DNA of 64,000 nucleotides from Streptococcus mitis (GTDB lineage Bacteria; Bacillota; Bacilli; Lactobacillales; Streptococcaceae), in contig NZ_CP067992.1 of assembly GCF_016658865.1 (NCBI RefSeq), positions 1,073,001 to 1,137,000 on the forward strand, given 5' to 3'. Under the pieces are notes generated by a model. That model ran no database searches and was not told the DNA's origin. It worked only from the letters and a program-made list of their open reading frames with translations. Each line of letters opens with the position of its first letter. Position 1 is the first letter of the stretch. The position numbers were made by a program, and so were the translations under genes. Positions 26,701 through 35,906 of this stretch are shown piece by piece.

Positions 26701-27316
26701 CAAGAGGCTTGATTTGATTATCCAACTCGTAGATAATGTCCTCTAAGCGGTCTAGATTATCCTGAGTTTGCTGCAGTTTACTCTCAGTTTCTTTTCGACG
26801 AGTCTTGTATTTCAAAACTCCAGCAGCCTCTTCAAAAATAGCTCGACGTTCCTCAGGCTTGGAGTTGAAAATCTCCTCAACCTTCCCTTGAGAAATGATA
26901 GAGAAGGAATCGCGTCCCAAGCCAGTATCCAAGAAAAGATCATGAATATCACGCAGACGGACTTTCTTGCCGTCAATCTTGTATTCGCTATCTCCACTGC
27001 GATAGATATGACGTTCTACCCTGATTTCTTGACCTGCATCCTTGATAAATCCGTCATTATTATCCAGAGTCACAACTACAGAAGCATAATTGAGCGGTTT
27101 GCGACTTTCAGTTCCAGCAAAGATGACATCTGGCATCTTGCCACCACGGAGACTCTTAACACTTGACTCCCCCAAGGCCCAACGAAGACTTTCTGTAATA
27201 TTGGACTTTCCAGATCCATTGGGACCAACAACTGCAGTCACTCCTTGGTCAAAGATGACCTTGGTCTTATCAGCAAAAGACTTGAATCCCTGAATTTCGA
27301 TTTCCTTTAAATACAT
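23777..27316 (-). CDS. smc: Chromosome segregation SMC ATPase
   Basis: A 1179-residue condensin subunit that organises and segregates chromosomes with ScpA and ScpB. The N-terminal Walker A is [10 protein letters not shown] (about 32-41). Long coiled coils (about 170-500 and 680-1010) flank a globular hinge (about 510-670) with GGSYAGG. The C-terminal signature [14 protein letters not shown] and Walker [16 protein letters not shown] complete the head. The length is typical. It follows rnc with a ten-base overlap, the classic rnc-smc pairing of streptococci. A terminator is 12 bases after the stop. Confidence 0.97.
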   Translation of the reverse strand: MYLKEIEIQGFKSFADKTKVIFDQGVTAVVGPNGSGKSNITESLRWALGESSVKSLRGGKMPDVIFAGTESRKPLNYASVVVTLDNNDGFIKDAGQEIRVERHIYRSGDSEYKIDGKKVRLRDIHDLFLDTGLGRDSFSIISQGKVEEIFNSKPEERRAIFEEAAGVLKYKTRRKETESKLQQTQDNLDRLEDIIYELDNQIKPLEKQAENARKFLDLEGQRKAIYLDVLVAQIKENKAELESTEEELAQVQELLTSYYQKREQLEEENQTLKKQRQDLQAEMAKDQGSLMDLASLISDLERKLALSKLESEQVALNQQEAQARLAVLEDKRNSLSKEKSDKESSLALLEENLVQNNQKLNRLEAELLAFSDDPDQMIELLRERFVALLQEEADVSNQLTRIENELENSRQLSQKQADQLEKLKEQLATAKEKASQQKEELETAKEQVQKLLADYQICAKEQEEQKTSYQAQQSQLFDRLDNLKTKQARAQSLENILRNHSNFYAGVKSVLQEKDRLGGIIGAVSEHLTFDVHYQTALEIALGASSQYIIVEDEHAATRAIDFLKRNRSGRATFLPLTTIKARTISSQNQDAIAASPGFLGMADELVTFDSRLEAIFKNLLATTAIFNTVEHARAAARQVRYQVRMVTLDGTELRTGGSYAGGANRQNNSIFIKPELEQLQKEITEEEASLRSEEASLKTLQDQMASLTERLEEIKSQGEQARIQEQGLSLAYQQTSQQVEELETLWKLQEEELNRLSEGDWQVDKEKCQERLATIASEKQNLEAEIEEIKSNKNAIQERYQNLQEEVAQARLLKTELQGQKRYEVADIDRLSKELDNLDIEQEEIQRLLQEKVDNLEKVDTELLSQQAEEAKNQKTNLQQGLIRKQFELDDIEGQLDDIASHLDQARQHNEEWIRKQTRAEAKKEKVSERLRHLQSQLTDQYQISYTEALEKAHELDNLNLAEQEVQDLEKSIRSLGPVNVEAIDQYEEVHNRLDFLNSQRDDILSAKNLLLETITEMNDEVKDRFKSTFEAIRESFKVTFKQMFGGGQADLILTEGDLLTAGVEISVQPPGKKIQSLNLMSGGEKALSALALLFSIIRVKTIPFVILDEVEAALDEANVKRFGDYLNRFDKDSQFIVVTHRKGTMAAADSIYGVTMQESGVSKIVSVKLKDLEETVD

Positions 27317-28005
27317 GAATCCAGCCCTTTCTCAACGGCATTTTTGGCAGCTTCCTGCTCTGCTAGTTTCTTAGAACGACCTTGACCTTGACCAATGCTC
27401 TTACCTTCGACAAGAACTTCTACATCAAAGACCTTATCGTGGGCAGGACCCGTTTCAGAAATCACCTGATAACGAATAGCCACATCGCCATTGACCTGAA
27501 GTAACTCTTGGAGATGGGTTTTGTAGTCTGTAATCATCTCAAATTCGCCTGCTTCAACCTTAGGAATCATGACTTGATAGATAAATTCCTTGACCTTGGC
27601 CACATCCTTGTCCAAAAGGAGAGCACCAAGAAAGGCTTCGAAGGCATCACCAAGAATGGTGTCACGATTGCGTCCACCAGACTTCTCTTCCCCCTTACCC
27701 AGCTTGATAAACTGATCAAACTGGCAATCACGCGCAAAACCAGCCAAACTCTCCTCGCGGACAATCATGGCACGGAGTTTGGACAAATCACCTTCAGGTT
27801 TTTTAGGATATTTTTTATACAGATATTCTGAAATCAATAACTGTAGAACAGCGTCTCCTAAAAATTCCAAGCGTTCATTGTGTGAAATTTTTAAGAGGCG
27901 GTGCTCATTGGCATAACTCGTATGAGTAAAGGCAGTTTCCAATAAATTTTTGTCTGCAAATTCGATTGCAAAACGGCTTTTTAGTACAGTTTGTAATTCT
28001 TTCAT
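27307..28005 (-). CDS. rnc: Ribonuclease III
   Basis: A 232-residue double-strand-specific endoribonuclease acting in rRNA processing and small-RNA turnover. The signature [14 protein letters not shown] (about residues 41-54) contains the conserved acidic residues. A second acidic site (DAFEAFLGA near 120) completes the catalytic domain. A C-terminal double-stranded-RNA-binding domain (about 160-230) ends with [11 protein letters not shown]. The start has AGAGG upstream, and the end overlaps smc. A -10 (TATAAT, 28040-28045) abuts the terminator of the preceding transcript. Confidence 0.96.
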   Translation of the reverse strand: MKELQTVLKSRFAIEFADKNLLETAFTHTSYANEHRLLKISHNERLEFLGDAVLQLLISEYLYKKYPKKPEGDLSKLRAMIVREESLAGFARDCQFDQFIKLGKGEEKSGGRNRDTILGDAFEAFLGALLLDKDVAKVKEFIYQVMIPKVEAGEFEMITDYKTHLQELLQVNGDVAIRYQVISETGPAHDKVFDVEVLVEGKSIGQGQGRSKKLAEQEAAKNAVEKGLDSCI

Positions 28006-28039
28006 ACCAACCTCTTTCTAACTGATAACAGTCCTTTTT

Positions 28040-28089
28040 ATTATATCAAAAAAAGCCCCCTGAGTCACTTTAAAACGGGACTAGAGGGG
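28040..28089 (-). terminator. Terminator immediately upstream of the rnc -10
   Basis: Minus-strand stem CCCCT..AGTC / GACT..AGGGG with a long loop, followed by TTTTTTT (28048-28089). The T-run runs directly into GATATAAT, the rnc -10 at 28040-28045. Incoming transcripts are stopped right where rnc transcription begins. Confidence 0.75.
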
Positions 28090-28123
28090 ATTTGGGTATT
28101 CTTTAAAAAGAGTTTTTCAGTTT

Positions 28124-28229
28124 TATACTCAATGAAAATCAAAAAGCAAACTAGGAAGCTAGCCGCAGGCTGTACTTGAGTACGGTAAGGCGACGCTGAC
28201 GTGGTTTGAAGAGATTTTCGAAGAGTATT
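28124..28229. repeat. BOX element, boxA-boxC form without boxB
   Basis: About 106 bases. On the minus strand it begins with boxA (TACTCTTCGAAAATCTC, CCACGTCAGCGTCGCC), passes through ACTCAAGTACAG where boxB would sit, and ends with boxC (GCGGCTAGCTTCCTAG to CATTGAGTATA). The orientation is opposite to the element at 10738. The boxA core matches the BOX-PCR primer region better than the first copy. Confidence 0.93.
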
Positions 28230-28255
28230 AGGGGCAAATTTAGGGGAGTGTAAAG

Positions 28256-28279
28256 AGAAAAAGCCCTATTAAAGGCTTC
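28256..28279 (-). terminator. Terminator after the tRNA
   Basis: Minus-strand short stem AAGCC / GGCTT with an 8-base loop, followed by TTTTTC. Confidence 0.65.
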
Positions 28280-28294
28280 TTAGGATGTTTACAT

Positions 28295-28365
28295 CCACCC
28301 TGAGGGAATCGAACCCCCATCTCAAGAACCGGAATCTTACGTGATATCCATTACACTAAGGGTGG
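28295..28365 (-). tRNA. tRNA-Arg (anticodon CCG)
   Basis: 71 bases that fold as a cloverleaf. The acceptor stem is CCACCCT / AGGGTGG, the anticodon loop is TTCCGGT with CCG at 28330-28332, and the T arm GGGGG-TTCGATT-CCCTC is normal. It reads CGG codons. The 3' CCA is not encoded and must be added. It has its own strong promoter and is a single tRNA rather than part of a cluster. Confidence 0.95.
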
Positions 28366-28376
28366 AAACTTGTTTT

Positions 28377-28405
28377 ATTATAACAGAAATTTGCTCTAAT
28401 AACAA
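28377..28405 (-). promoter_or_regulatory. tRNA-Arg promoter
   Basis: Minus strand TTGTTA (28400-28405), a 17-base spacer and TATAAT (28377-28382). The first base of the tRNA is about 12 bases downstream. The promoter region is flanked by an AAACTTGTT / AACAAGTTT inverted repeat. Confidence 0.75.
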
Positions 28406-28431
28406 GTTTTTTTCTGGTGAGATGCCCTGTC

Positions 28432-29418
28432 TTAGTGAGAAGCATCCCCATTCCAGATGGAGTTTTTCACGATTACATAATCAACGTGTTTAAGGTCAGC
28501 AACCTGACGACCACCTGCGTATGAAATAGCGCTTTGAAGGTCTTGTTCCATCTCAGTTAAAGTGTCCTGCAAATGACCTTTGGCAGGAAGCAAGATTCGT
28601 TTGCCCTCCACGTTTTTGTATGCACCTTTTTGATATTGTGAAGCTGAACCATAGTACTCTTTGAACTGTTCACCATCAACTTCAATCGTTTTCCCTGGAC
28701 TTTCGATATGTCCTGCAAAGAGGGAACCAATCATGACCATGCTGGCACCGAAACGGATAGACTTGGCAATATCGCCGTGAGTACGAATCCCTCCATCAGC
28801 AATAATCGGTTTACGGGCAGCCTTGGCACACCAACGAAGGGCAGCCAACTGCCAACCACCTGTACCAAAACCAGTCTTGACCTTGGTGATACAAACCTTA
28901 CCAGGACCGATTCCAACCTTAGTAGCATCCGCACCAGCATTCTCCAATTCACGCACAGCTTCTGGTGTTCCCACATTTCCAGCAATAACAAAAGTATCTG
29001 GCAATTCTTTCTTGATGTGTTGAATCATAGAAATCACGCTATCTGCATGACCATGAGCAATGTCAATCGTGATGTATTCTGGAGCATCAGACTTGAGCTG
29101 GCTAACGAAATCATACTCATAGTCCTTAACACCGACAGAGATAGAAGCAATAAGCCCTTGATCGTGCATGCGTTTGATAAAAGGAATGCGTCCTGCCTCA
29201 TCAAAACGGTGCATAATGTAGAAGTAGCCACCTTTAGCTAATTGCTCTGCTACATTTTCATCCAAAATTGTCTGCATATTAGCTGGCACAACAGGTAGTT
29301 TAAAGGTGTGATTTCCTAGAGTGACACTTGTATCTGCTTCTGCACGGCTTTTAATAACACATTTATTTGGAATCAACTGAATATCTTCGTAATCAAAAAT
29401 TGGGAATTCATTTAACAT
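28432..29418 (-). CDS. guaC: GMP reductase
   Basis: A 328-residue enzyme that converts GMP to IMP with NADPH, releasing ammonia and rebalancing purine nucleotides. The catalytic cysteine is Cys176 in GPGKVCITK. The NADPH/substrate loops ([38 protein letters not shown]) are intact. No CBS domains are present, so this is GuaC rather than IMP dehydrogenase. The start ATG has a poor ribosome site and is preceded by a structured 70-base leader. A PurR box upstream fits a purine-responsive gene. Confidence 0.95.
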   Translation of the reverse strand: MLNEFPIFDYEDIQLIPNKCVIKSRAEADTSVTLGNHTFKLPVVPANMQTILDENVAEQLAKGGYFYIMHRFDEAGRIPFIKRMHDQGLIASISVGVKDYEYDFVSQLKSDAPEYITIDIAHGHADSVISMIQHIKKELPDTFVIAGNVGTPEAVRELENAGADATKVGIGPGKVCITKVKTGFGTGGWQLAALRWCAKAARKPIIADGGIRTHGDIAKSIRFGASMVMIGSLFAGHIESPGKTIEVDGEQFKEYYGSASQYQKGAYKNVEGKRILLPAKGHLQDTLTEMEQDLQSAISYAGGRQVADLKHVDYVIVKNSIWNGDASH

Positions 29419-29489
29419 ATCGATGTCTCGTTTCTTTTGTAATGACCTACCTATGCTTGCGCATCCCTACGTCTTTCCTGACGTTTCCT
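29419..29489 (-). promoter_or_regulatory. Structured guaC 5' leader
   Basis: Between the predicted start and the ATG lie two hairpins, ACGTC-AGGAAA-GACGT and ATGC-GCAA-GCAT, the second with a GNRA tetraloop, followed by AGGTAGG. It does not match the purine riboswitch consensus. No strong ribosome site is seen near the ATG. Confidence 0.5.
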
Positions 29490-29495
29490 TGATTA

Positions 29496-29524
29496 ATTAT
29501 AAAACAAAGTAAGGTTTTTGTCAA
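29496..29524 (-). promoter_or_regulatory. guaC promoter
   Basis: Minus strand TTGACA (29519-29524), a 17-base spacer and TATAAT (29496-29501): a full-consensus SigA promoter. Confidence 0.88.
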
Positions 29525-29546
29525 ATAATTTTATAAATAAAAATAT

Positions 29547-29559
29547 ATTGTTCGGATTT
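29547..29559 (-). promoter_or_regulatory. PurR box upstream of guaC
   Basis: Minus strand AAATCCGAACAAT, matching the lactococcal/streptococcal PurBox AWWWCCGAACWWT at every position. It lies 22 bases before the -35, where the PurR activator usually binds. Confidence 0.75.
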
Positions 29560-29569
29560 TCTTCTATGG

Positions 29570-29608
29570 ATAAAAAAAGAAAGTGGAGAGATTATTTTCT
29601 CTCCACTT
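29570..29608 (-). terminator. Terminator overlapping the mcrC stop codon
   Basis: Perfect 10-bp stem AAGTGGAGAG / CTCTCCACTT with an 8-base loop that contains the mcrC stop, followed on the minus strand by TCTTTTTTT. Confidence 0.88.
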
Positions 29609-30908
29609 CTTTAGTAATATTCCTTTTAAAAGCTTCTTCAGAGTTTTCCATCATTTCACAAAATTCACGATAGGATGAAGACTCTCTAGGAATTTGGATA
29701 GACCATTTCTTTAACAAAGCTCCATAACCTGCTAGCTTTCCTATCTCATTATCAACAACTTTGTCCTCGCTCGGAAAAACAAGACCAGCCTTCTCAGCTT
29801 TCAAAATATAAGAATAGGAAATCAGCTGGAATAAGTCCTCACGGTTGATTCCTTTTTCAGTCAATTCCAGTTTTTTATACTTAGCATCTAATACTATTTT
29901 AAGCTCTTCTTGATAAAAATCTGGAAATACTTTTCTTTCTCGACTAGAAAATACTGAAATTCCGTCCGTCTTATCTTTATTTCGTGGATGGATGAAATCT
30001 TTTGGCAACAAAGTATGAACATACTCTTCCCAAAGCCAGGCAACATCAAAAAGAATACCATGAATTTTTTGATCTTGATACCCTAAACCGTGCTTTTCTT
30101 GGTTTAGAATCATCAGACAAAGTTCTTGTAACTTTCTGTACTCGTGAAAGTATGCATGACGTATAGGTTTAGATTGATTTCCCCGAATAATCTTAACACG
30201 ATCAGCTAGTTTATAAGAAGGAGTTACCCGCACGATTTCTGCTACATTTTCACGACTAGCAAAGAGATTATCAAGAACCCCTTGACCAATGCTTTTCTGG
30301 TTCTTAATGTATTCAATAGTGTGACGGACCAACTGCATGAGGGGATTATCATAGGTGAACTCTCTCGTTGTGTAGGCAATATTTCCCGTGAAAGGAAGAT
30401 TTTTCTTGAGATGGTTTCTTACATCAATCACTCCCTTAACATTACTGTCGTTATAAGAAAATCGATGGTATTCCTTATAAAAACCTTTTTTAATAGCTGC
30501 TTGTAGATACTTGGGGAAGAGATACATCAAAAGTTGATAAAGCCTCTCTTCACGAGACAAAGCAACATCTAAACTAGTGAGATTGATATGAAGAACCTTG
30601 TGTAAGAGATAATGCAAAAAATGGTCATTACTCTCATCAGAAAAGCGAGAGGAAATCGTTAATCTTTCCTGACCACACCCCAGAAAACCAATTACATTTC
30701 CTGTCTTGACTTCCTTATTAACTGTTTCAAAGATTTTTTGGTCCTTTTCTAAGTCAGGAGAATTCTTCAAATCATTTGGAAAAATAAAAATACGTTCATC
30801 TTGGAATAGACTTTCCAAGGTTCTGTCTAAAAGAAGATTGCTTAGTTTAGGATATTCTTCAACAAATTCTTCTTTAACAATCTTGTGTTGATTATCAGTG
30901 ATCCGCAT
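29592..30908 (-). CDS. mcrC: McrC-type subunit of a 5-methylcytosine-directed restriction system
   Basis: A protein of about 438 residues of the McrC family, the nuclease partner of McrB in type IV restriction of modified DNA. The C-terminal half holds a PD-(D/E)xK-like core: a conserved Asp in VFPDFYQEEL followed by IVLDAKYKKLE. N-terminal blocks such as VIGFLGCGQERLTISSRF are family-typical. The start is uncertain: candidates include the ATG ending at 30908 (MRITDNQ) and several in-frame ATGs up to 30935, and the gene overlaps mcrB by at least 14 bases. The pair is AT-rich and probably acquired. Confidence 0.88.
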   Translation of the reverse strand: MRITDNQHKIVKEEFVEEYPKLSNLLLDRTLESLFQDERIFIFPNDLKNSPDLEKDQKIFETVNKEVKTGNVIGFLGCGQERLTISSRFSDESNDHFLHYLLHKVLHINLTSLDVALSREERLYQLLMYLFPKYLQAAIKKGFYKEYHRFSYNDSNVKGVIDVRNHLKKNLPFTGNIAYTTREFTYDNPLMQLVRHTIEYIKNQKSIGQGVLDNLFASRENVAEIVRVTPSYKLADRVKIIRGNQSKPIRHAYFHEYRKLQELCLMILNQEKHGLGYQDQKIHGILFDVAWLWEEYVHTLLPKDFIHPRNKDKTDGISVFSSRERKVFPDFYQEELKIVLDAKYKKLELTEKGINREDLFQLISYSYILKAEKAGLVFPSEDKVVDNEIGKLAGYGALLKKWSIQIPRESSSYREFCEMMENSEEAFKRNITKEVERK

Positions 30909-32901
30909 CATCGTTTTCATCGCCTTCATTGTCATCAGCTACTGCCTGATCTTTTTGCTCATTCTTTGTCAGATCAAATGACTTCTTCAATATTTCAAGA
31001 GTTTCTGCTTCTTCATAAGAACCACGTACATAATCTTCCAAAAGTGGCTTGAGATAATCAGACCAGAGTAATTCATAATCATAATCCAATTCTTTTAAAT
31101 TACGTAAATAACTTGGTCCGATATGATAATGGCTATTTAATTCCTGAACGTTTTCGATAGCAACATTCAAGTTTCTTAGACGTTTTTTCGCTTCTTCAGC
31201 TTTATTACCAAGAGCAGGATCAAGCATACCTAATTGGCTTTCAGCAGTAACTTCAACAAAACGGAAACGACGACGCATAGCAAAATCAAAGGTATCCACT
31301 GAGCGGTCAATATCATTCATAGTTCCGATGATATAGACATTTTCAGGGATATAAAATTTCTCATCAGTCTCATGTAAATTAGCATACTGGGTAGAAACAC
31401 TTCCTTTCTCACCACGATAGCCAGGATCAATTGAGAAAAATAGTTCTCCAAAAATCTTAGAAATCTCACCTCGATTGATCTCATCAATGATGAAGACAAA
31501 ATTCTTGTCTGTCTTGATCTCTGTTGGAGAGATATAGTCTTTCAAACCAAATCTTTTCTTTAAAGTTTCAAGGACTTTTTTTCCTTGGTTACGATAATAG
31601 GGCTGTTTCAGATAGTTTTCATCCTTATAAAGTTCATAAACATAAAATTTTGTTAAGACAGTTCCTTGGGCTTTAGTTTCATAATTGATATTAAAATTAT
31701 TTCGACTATTTACTGTTAGGTAGGAAAATTCTGTCAAATATTCTTTTTCATCTCTACTATTTACATACTCAAGATAAAGATCCCAAGCTTCATCAAAATT
31801 ATCTTGTCCTCCAATCTTCTGAGCTTCTTTAGCCTTCTGACAAAATTTCTTAAAAATACCATCTTGTAATTTAAACTCAATAGCTCCATCCCCATTTGAT
31901 ACCGGTCTTAAACCCTCAACAAAATCCGTATAATCATAAGATGGGTGAAACTGTACAAAGCCTATTTGATCTTCGTTGCCATCCGTTAATTCTTTAGCAA
32001 TTTCTTTAGCAAGATAAGTTTTTCCTGTACCAGGAGCACCACGGAGGATGAGGTTTTTTGATTGTAATAAGATATTCTTATACTCGTTGATATTTTCTGA
32101 CATGTTTATCTCTTCCTTTTCTGATTCTCTATAAAAACTAGTGAAATTATCATAAAACTCTTTTAAAATATCGTTAGGTTCAGCAGTTGATTCCAACTCT
32201 AAGTCCTTGACAAAGTATTTATAATCTAAATCTTCATCTCGATTATTACTATACCATTTTACTATTTTAAATTCTGTGAGTTTAAATTTCTGAAAACCAC
32301 ACCTTATATTTATCCATGAGTTATCCATGTCACTCAGCCGATAACCAAAGTAAGGTGATTTAATATATCCATTACCACTCTTTGGACCAAAATGACCTGT
32401 GTTAAGCATTTCAACTTTGTACGGAATACCCTCAATAGTCAGAGCAGGGTAAATATGTTCAGCTCCATCTAATTTTTGAGAACGTTTAATTTCTATATCT
32501 TTTGAATTATAGATATTTGCTTGATTCACAAATTTAGACAAAAATTCTTTGAAGACTTTATAACACTCTGATTTAATTCCACTTTTTACAAATTCATAAG
32601 ATTTATTTATAAAATGTAAAATCTCATTTAATGAATTTTCATCCTCAATAAAATACTCAGCATCAAGTGTCCAACCGAATGAATCAGGCTTCTTATTAAA
32701 CAACAAAATATCTGAATTATGAAGACTCTTAGAGAGAACGGCAATCTTTATTCCTTTATTTTGAAAATTAATCTCTATAAAATTTTGTAACTTCCCTTTC
32801 CTATTTTTAACCTGAAAAGAAATATAACTTTTTGTTTGATTTTCAATTGCATCTGGGAATTCTTTTTTTATCCTGTCAATGAAAGTTTGTTTTGAAACCA
32901 T
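30895..32901 (-). CDS. mcrB: McrB-type AAA+ GTPase with unusual N-terminal region
   Basis: A 668-residue motor subunit that recognises modified DNA and drives McrC. The AAA+ part shows Walker A GAPGTGKT (288-295), the McrB segment FVFIIDEINRGEISKIFGEL (Walker B and following), and IGTMNDIDRSVDTFDFAMRRRF (the GTP-type NxxD region and arginine finger). The N-terminal 260 residues differ from the E. coli EVE-like domain. Residues 1-100 (with KGIKIAVLSKSLH and SFGWTLDAEYFI) resemble a DUF5655-like fold, and residues 120-250 (HFGPKSGNGYI, SPYFGYRL) are unrecognised. An internal ATG at residue 267 has a strong ribosome site and could give a short McrB. A -10 (TATAAT) lies at 32943-32948. Confidence 0.88.
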   Translation of the reverse strand: MVSKQTFIDRIKKEFPDAIENQTKSYISFQVKNRKGKLQNFIEINFQNKGIKIAVLSKSLHNSDILLFNKKPDSFGWTLDAEYFIEDENSLNEILHFINKSYEFVKSGIKSECYKVFKEFLSKFVNQANIYNSKDIEIKRSQKLDGAEHIYPALTIEGIPYKVEMLNTGHFGPKSGNGYIKSPYFGYRLSDMDNSWINIRCGFQKFKLTEFKIVKWYSNNRDEDLDYKYFVKDLELESTAEPNDILKEFYDNFTSFYRESEKEEINMSENINEYKNILLQSKNLILRGAPGTGKTYLAKEIAKELTDGNEDQIGFVQFHPSYDYTDFVEGLRPVSNGDGAIEFKLQDGIFKKFCQKAKEAQKIGGQDNFDEAWDLYLEYVNSRDEKEYLTEFSYLTVNSRNNFNINYETKAQGTVLTKFYVYELYKDENYLKQPYYRNQGKKVLETLKKRFGLKDYISPTEIKTDKNFVFIIDEINRGEISKIFGELFFSIDPGYRGEKGSVSTQYANLHETDEKFYIPENVYIIGTMNDIDRSVDTFDFAMRRRFRFVEVTAESQLGMLDPALGNKAEEAKKRLRNLNVAIENVQELNSHYHIGPSYLRNLKELDYDYELLWSDYLKPLLEDYVRGSYEEAETLEILKKSFDLTKNEQKDQAVADDNEGDENDDADH

Positions 32902-33055
32902 TGTGTTTTCCTTGCTTATTAAAAATTTATTGTTAGACTTAAATTATATTTGTTTCGTTCAAAGTAAGATATTTTACTTTTCAGAAACTACATTCTATTA
33001 ATATATTCTGCATCTAGCATATCATATCTATTTAAAAAAGAAAAGAATTTCTAAA

Positions 33056-33108
33056 GAAAAAGCCCAGTGTAGAGAGCTTTATTACCTCATAACACTAGAC
33101 TCTTTTTA
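33056..33108 (-). terminator. Terminator between the YrdC-like gene and mcrB
   Basis: Minus strand AGTCTAGTGT / ACACTGGGCT stem with a long loop, followed by TTTTTC. It separates the leucine operon and its last gene from mcrBC. Confidence 0.75.
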
Positions 33109-33110
33109 TC

Positions 33111-33890
33111 TTAATAATACTCACCCTGACGGTAGTCCCATGAGTTAAAGGTGTCTGACAGGTGCATCATAATCTTATCAATATCAAGCCCTTTGCGGAT
33201 TACAACTGGAGCTGGTGAAGTTGAGCGTGCTCCTCCTTGTTCTGGGATGAGTTTACCATCTTTATCGACCATAGACACCATCACACCTTGCTCGTAGCGA
33301 GTTTCAATCGTTTTGTCAGGCTGGATAGATGCCACGTAGTCGTCTGCCTCGATGACAAGGTCCACTGCTCCTTCGATACGTTCTCCGATACCTTCTACCT
33401 TACCACGGTTTCCTTTTCCAGATGGATTTGCAGATGAGGCATAAACCATCTTGCCTTCTTCCCAAAGTTTGGCAGCCAATTGTTCACCAGCTTTCCCAAA
33501 CTTGATAACAAAACAGCTAGTACCACGGACGTCAGTCATCAGTTCTTCACGGCCATCACCGTATGCTTTGAGTCTTTCAAAAGCTTCTGGTTTCCAAGGA
33601 AGAATACAACCAAGGAGAATGTCTTCGTCCCAATGTTTTTGGTAAAAGGCTTCAATTTCTGGGTTGAGTTGTGCTAAAGCGCGAAGCTCGTCCATGCTAC
33701 CACAAAGTACAACACCTGGTTTATTACGGTTACGTTCTTTGGCTGCGAACTTGCGTTCAAGACCAGCCTTGTCACTAGTCATGATGATGTAGCCAACTTT
33801 TGTAGGACAAACGATACATCCGCCCTCACCTTTTAAAATGTCATAGCCTTCTTGTGAAAGTGTTCCGTTCCATTGAATGTGTTTTGTCAT
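33111..33890 (-). CDS. Sua5/YciO/YrdC/YwlC family protein
   Basis: A 259-residue protein with a YrdC-type domain. The nucleotide-binding blocks are PTKVGYIIM (about 30-38), KERNRNKPGVV and SSANPSGKGN (about 152-161). The canonical PT[DE]T[VS]YG motif of threonylcarbamoyl-AMP synthases is altered to PTKVGY, and there is no Sua5 C-terminal domain but an unrelated tail of about 60 residues. It is therefore a paralogue of uncertain function rather than the essential tsaC. It starts 27 bases after leuD with AAAGGAAA and no terminator between, so it is likely the last gene of the leucine operon. Confidence 0.82.
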   Translation of the reverse strand: MTKHIQWNGTLSQEGYDILKGEGGCIVCPTKVGYIIMTSDKAGLERKFAAKERNRNKPGVVLCGSMDELRALAQLNPEIEAFYQKHWDEDILLGCILPWKPEAFERLKAYGDGREELMTDVRGTSCFVIKFGKAGEQLAAKLWEEGKMVYASSANPSGKGNRGKVEGIGERIEGAVDLVIEADDYVASIQPDKTIETRYEQGVMVSMVDKDGKLIPEQGGARSTSPAPVVIRKGLDIDKIMMHLSDTFNSWDYRQGEYY

Positions 33891-33917
33891 AATTCTATTT
33901 CCTTTTCTAATTTTCTT

Positions 33918-34511
33918 CTAATCCTGCCAGTAGACTGGTCGTTGTTTTTCATAAGCAGCAATCAAGTCTTCATACTGCAAAGTAATACCGATATCATCCA
34001 AACCATTTAAGAGCTTATGTTTCCATTCGCTATCGATTTCAAAAGTGAATTCTCCAACTGGTGAGATGATTTTTTGTTGTTCCAAGTCTACAGTTACCTG
34101 GTCACTTGGTTGTAGCTGGGCTAGTTTCTCTCGAACCTCTCTGGGCTGAACAATAGGCAACATACCATTATTGAGTTCATTATTGTAATGAATATCTCCA
34201 AAAGACCCTGCAATTACGACTTTAAAACCATAGTCAGATAGAGCCCAAGCTGCGTGTTCCCTCGAAGAACCTGCGCCAAAGTTATCCCCTGAGATGAGAA
34301 TACTAGCTTTCCGATATTCAGGTCGGTTAAAGACAAAGTCAGGATCCTCAGTATACTTCTCGTCCAGATAACGCCAAGCATACATGAGGTACTTACCAAA
34401 GCCTTTTTTATCAATTAACTTGAGAAACTGCTTGGGAAGGATTTGGTCGGTATCGATGTTATCATTCATGAGAGGAACGGTCGTTCCCGTATAAACTGTG
34501 AATTTCTCCAT
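33918..34511 (-). CDS. leuD: 3-isopropylmalate dehydratase small subunit
   Basis: The 197-residue swivel-domain subunit of isopropylmalate isomerase, which converts 2- to 3-isopropylmalate together with LeuC in leucine synthesis. Family blocks [15 protein letters not shown] (about 17-31), [17 protein letters not shown] (about 75-91) and [13 protein letters not shown] are intact. It lies nine bases after leuC and 27 bases before the YrdC-like gene. Confidence 0.96.
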   Translation of the reverse strand: MEKFTVYTGTTVPLMNDNIDTDQILPKQFLKLIDKKGFGKYLMYAWRYLDEKYTEDPDFVFNRPEYRKASILISGDNFGAGSSREHAAWALSDYGFKVVIAGSFGDIHYNNELNNGMLPIVQPREVREKLAQLQPSDQVTVDLEQQKIISPVGEFTFEIDSEWKHKLLNGLDDIGITLQYEDLIAAYEKQRPVYWQD

Positions 34512-34520
34512 ATCCTCTCC

Positions 34521-35903
34521 TTACTGGGCTTCTGGCATTTGTCGAACATCTACAAAGCGCCCTGCAATAGCTGCCGCAGCTGCCATAGCTGGACTACAGA
34601 GGTGGGTCTTAGCACCAAATCCCTGTCTGTCTTCAAAGTTGCGATTGCTTGTTGAGGCACAGTGAACACCATCAGGGACCTTGTCCGGATTCATCCCTAG
34701 GCACATGGAGCAACCCGGGTCTCTCCACTCAAATCCAGCATCCAGAAAGACCTTGTCCAAACCCAACTTCTCCGCAGCTCGTTTGACAGGACGAGAGCCT
34801 GGGACTACGATAGCCGTTAAGTTAGGAGCAATCTTCTTTCCTTTGACAAATCGAGCAGCCAGTTGCAAATCACTGAGTCGAGCATTGGTACATGAACCTA
34901 TAAAGATATATCCTAGTTCAATATCCGCTGGCTTTTGACCAGGCTCCAAGTCCATGTAATTGTAGGCTCGCTCATCATTCATATCCTTAATTTCTGGGAA
35001 ACTACTGTCAAAGTCAACCCCCATAGCAGGGTTGGTTCCCCAGGTAACCATAGGAGCAAGGTCTGAGATATCCATCTGGATAACCTTATCGTAAACAGCA
35101 TTATCATCACTGACAATTGTTTTCCAATCCGCCACAGCCTCTTCAAAGTCCTCTGGAACACATTCCCGTCCCTTGAGATAATCATAGGTGGTTTGGTCCG
35201 GATTCATGATTCCCATCTTAGAGCCAAACTCGATGGACATATTGCAGATGGTCATTCGTTCTTCCATACTCAGTTCATCAATAGCTTGTCCACGATATTC
35301 CACCACATAGCCAACTCCACAGGCAACGCCGTACTTGGCAATCAGGGCGAGAATGTAATCCTTAGAATAAACTCCTTTTTGAGGAACACCAGTGAATTCT
35401 ACCAGCATTTTCTTGGGTTTAACCTGCCAGAGTGTCTGGGTAGCGAAGACATGCTCAACCTCACTAGTCCCAATCCCAAAAGCGATCGCTCCGAAAGCCC
35501 CGTGGGTTGCCGTATGGCTGTCTCCACAGACGATGAATTTTCCTGGTTGGGTCCGTCCTGTCTCTGGACCAACCATGTGAACGATTCCTTGCTTTTCGGA
35601 ACCGTGGGCAGCATGTTCAATCCCAAACTCCTCAACATTTTCAGCCAGCTTATCAATTTGTGCCTTAGAAATGACATCTCGAATATCGTAGATATTGACC
35701 GTCGGGACATTGTGGTCAAAAGTTCCAAATGTCAAGTCTGGTCGTCTCAATCTGCGACCTGCATCTCGCAAACCTTGAAAGGCTTGAGGGCTGGTCACTT
35801 CATGAATATAGTGCTGGTCCACATACATGAGTTGGGGCTGCCCCTTTTCTCCTGTGATGACATGACGGTCCCATAATTTATCAAAAATCGATTTTCCTGC
35901 CAT
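34521..35903 (-). CDS. leuC: 3-isopropylmalate dehydratase large subunit
   Basis: The 460-residue aconitase-family catalytic subunit. The [4Fe-4S] cluster ligands are visible: Cys in [13 protein letters not shown] (about 342) and the [10 protein letters not shown] pair (about 405-408). Substrate-binding [13 protein letters not shown] is near 130. It acts as a heterodimer with LeuD. Gene order is leuA-leuB-DUF1294-leuC-leuD; the start is three bases after the end of the small DUF1294 gene. Confidence 0.97.
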   Translation of the reverse strand: MAGKSIFDKLWDRHVITGEKGQPQLMYVDQHYIHEVTSPQAFQGLRDAGRRLRRPDLTFGTFDHNVPTVNIYDIRDVISKAQIDKLAENVEEFGIEHAAHGSEKQGIVHMVGPETGRTQPGKFIVCGDSHTATHGAFGAIAFGIGTSEVEHVFATQTLWQVKPKKMLVEFTGVPQKGVYSKDYILALIAKYGVACGVGYVVEYRGQAIDELSMEERMTICNMSIEFGSKMGIMNPDQTTYDYLKGRECVPEDFEEAVADWKTIVSDDNAVYDKVIQMDISDLAPMVTWGTNPAMGVDFDSSFPEIKDMNDERAYNYMDLEPGQKPADIELGYIFIGSCTNARLSDLQLAARFVKGKKIAPNLTAIVVPGSRPVKRAAEKLGLDKVFLDAGFEWRDPGCSMCLGMNPDKVPDGVHCASTSNRNFEDRQGFGAKTHLCSPAMAAAAAIAGRFVDVRQMPEAQ

Positions 35904-35906
35904 CCA

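Noticed and set aside
29592-32901. A larger defence island around mcrBC
   Set aside because: Flanking genes (guaC, YrdC-like, leuD) are core metabolic genes; no further defence gene, integrase or transposase is seen.
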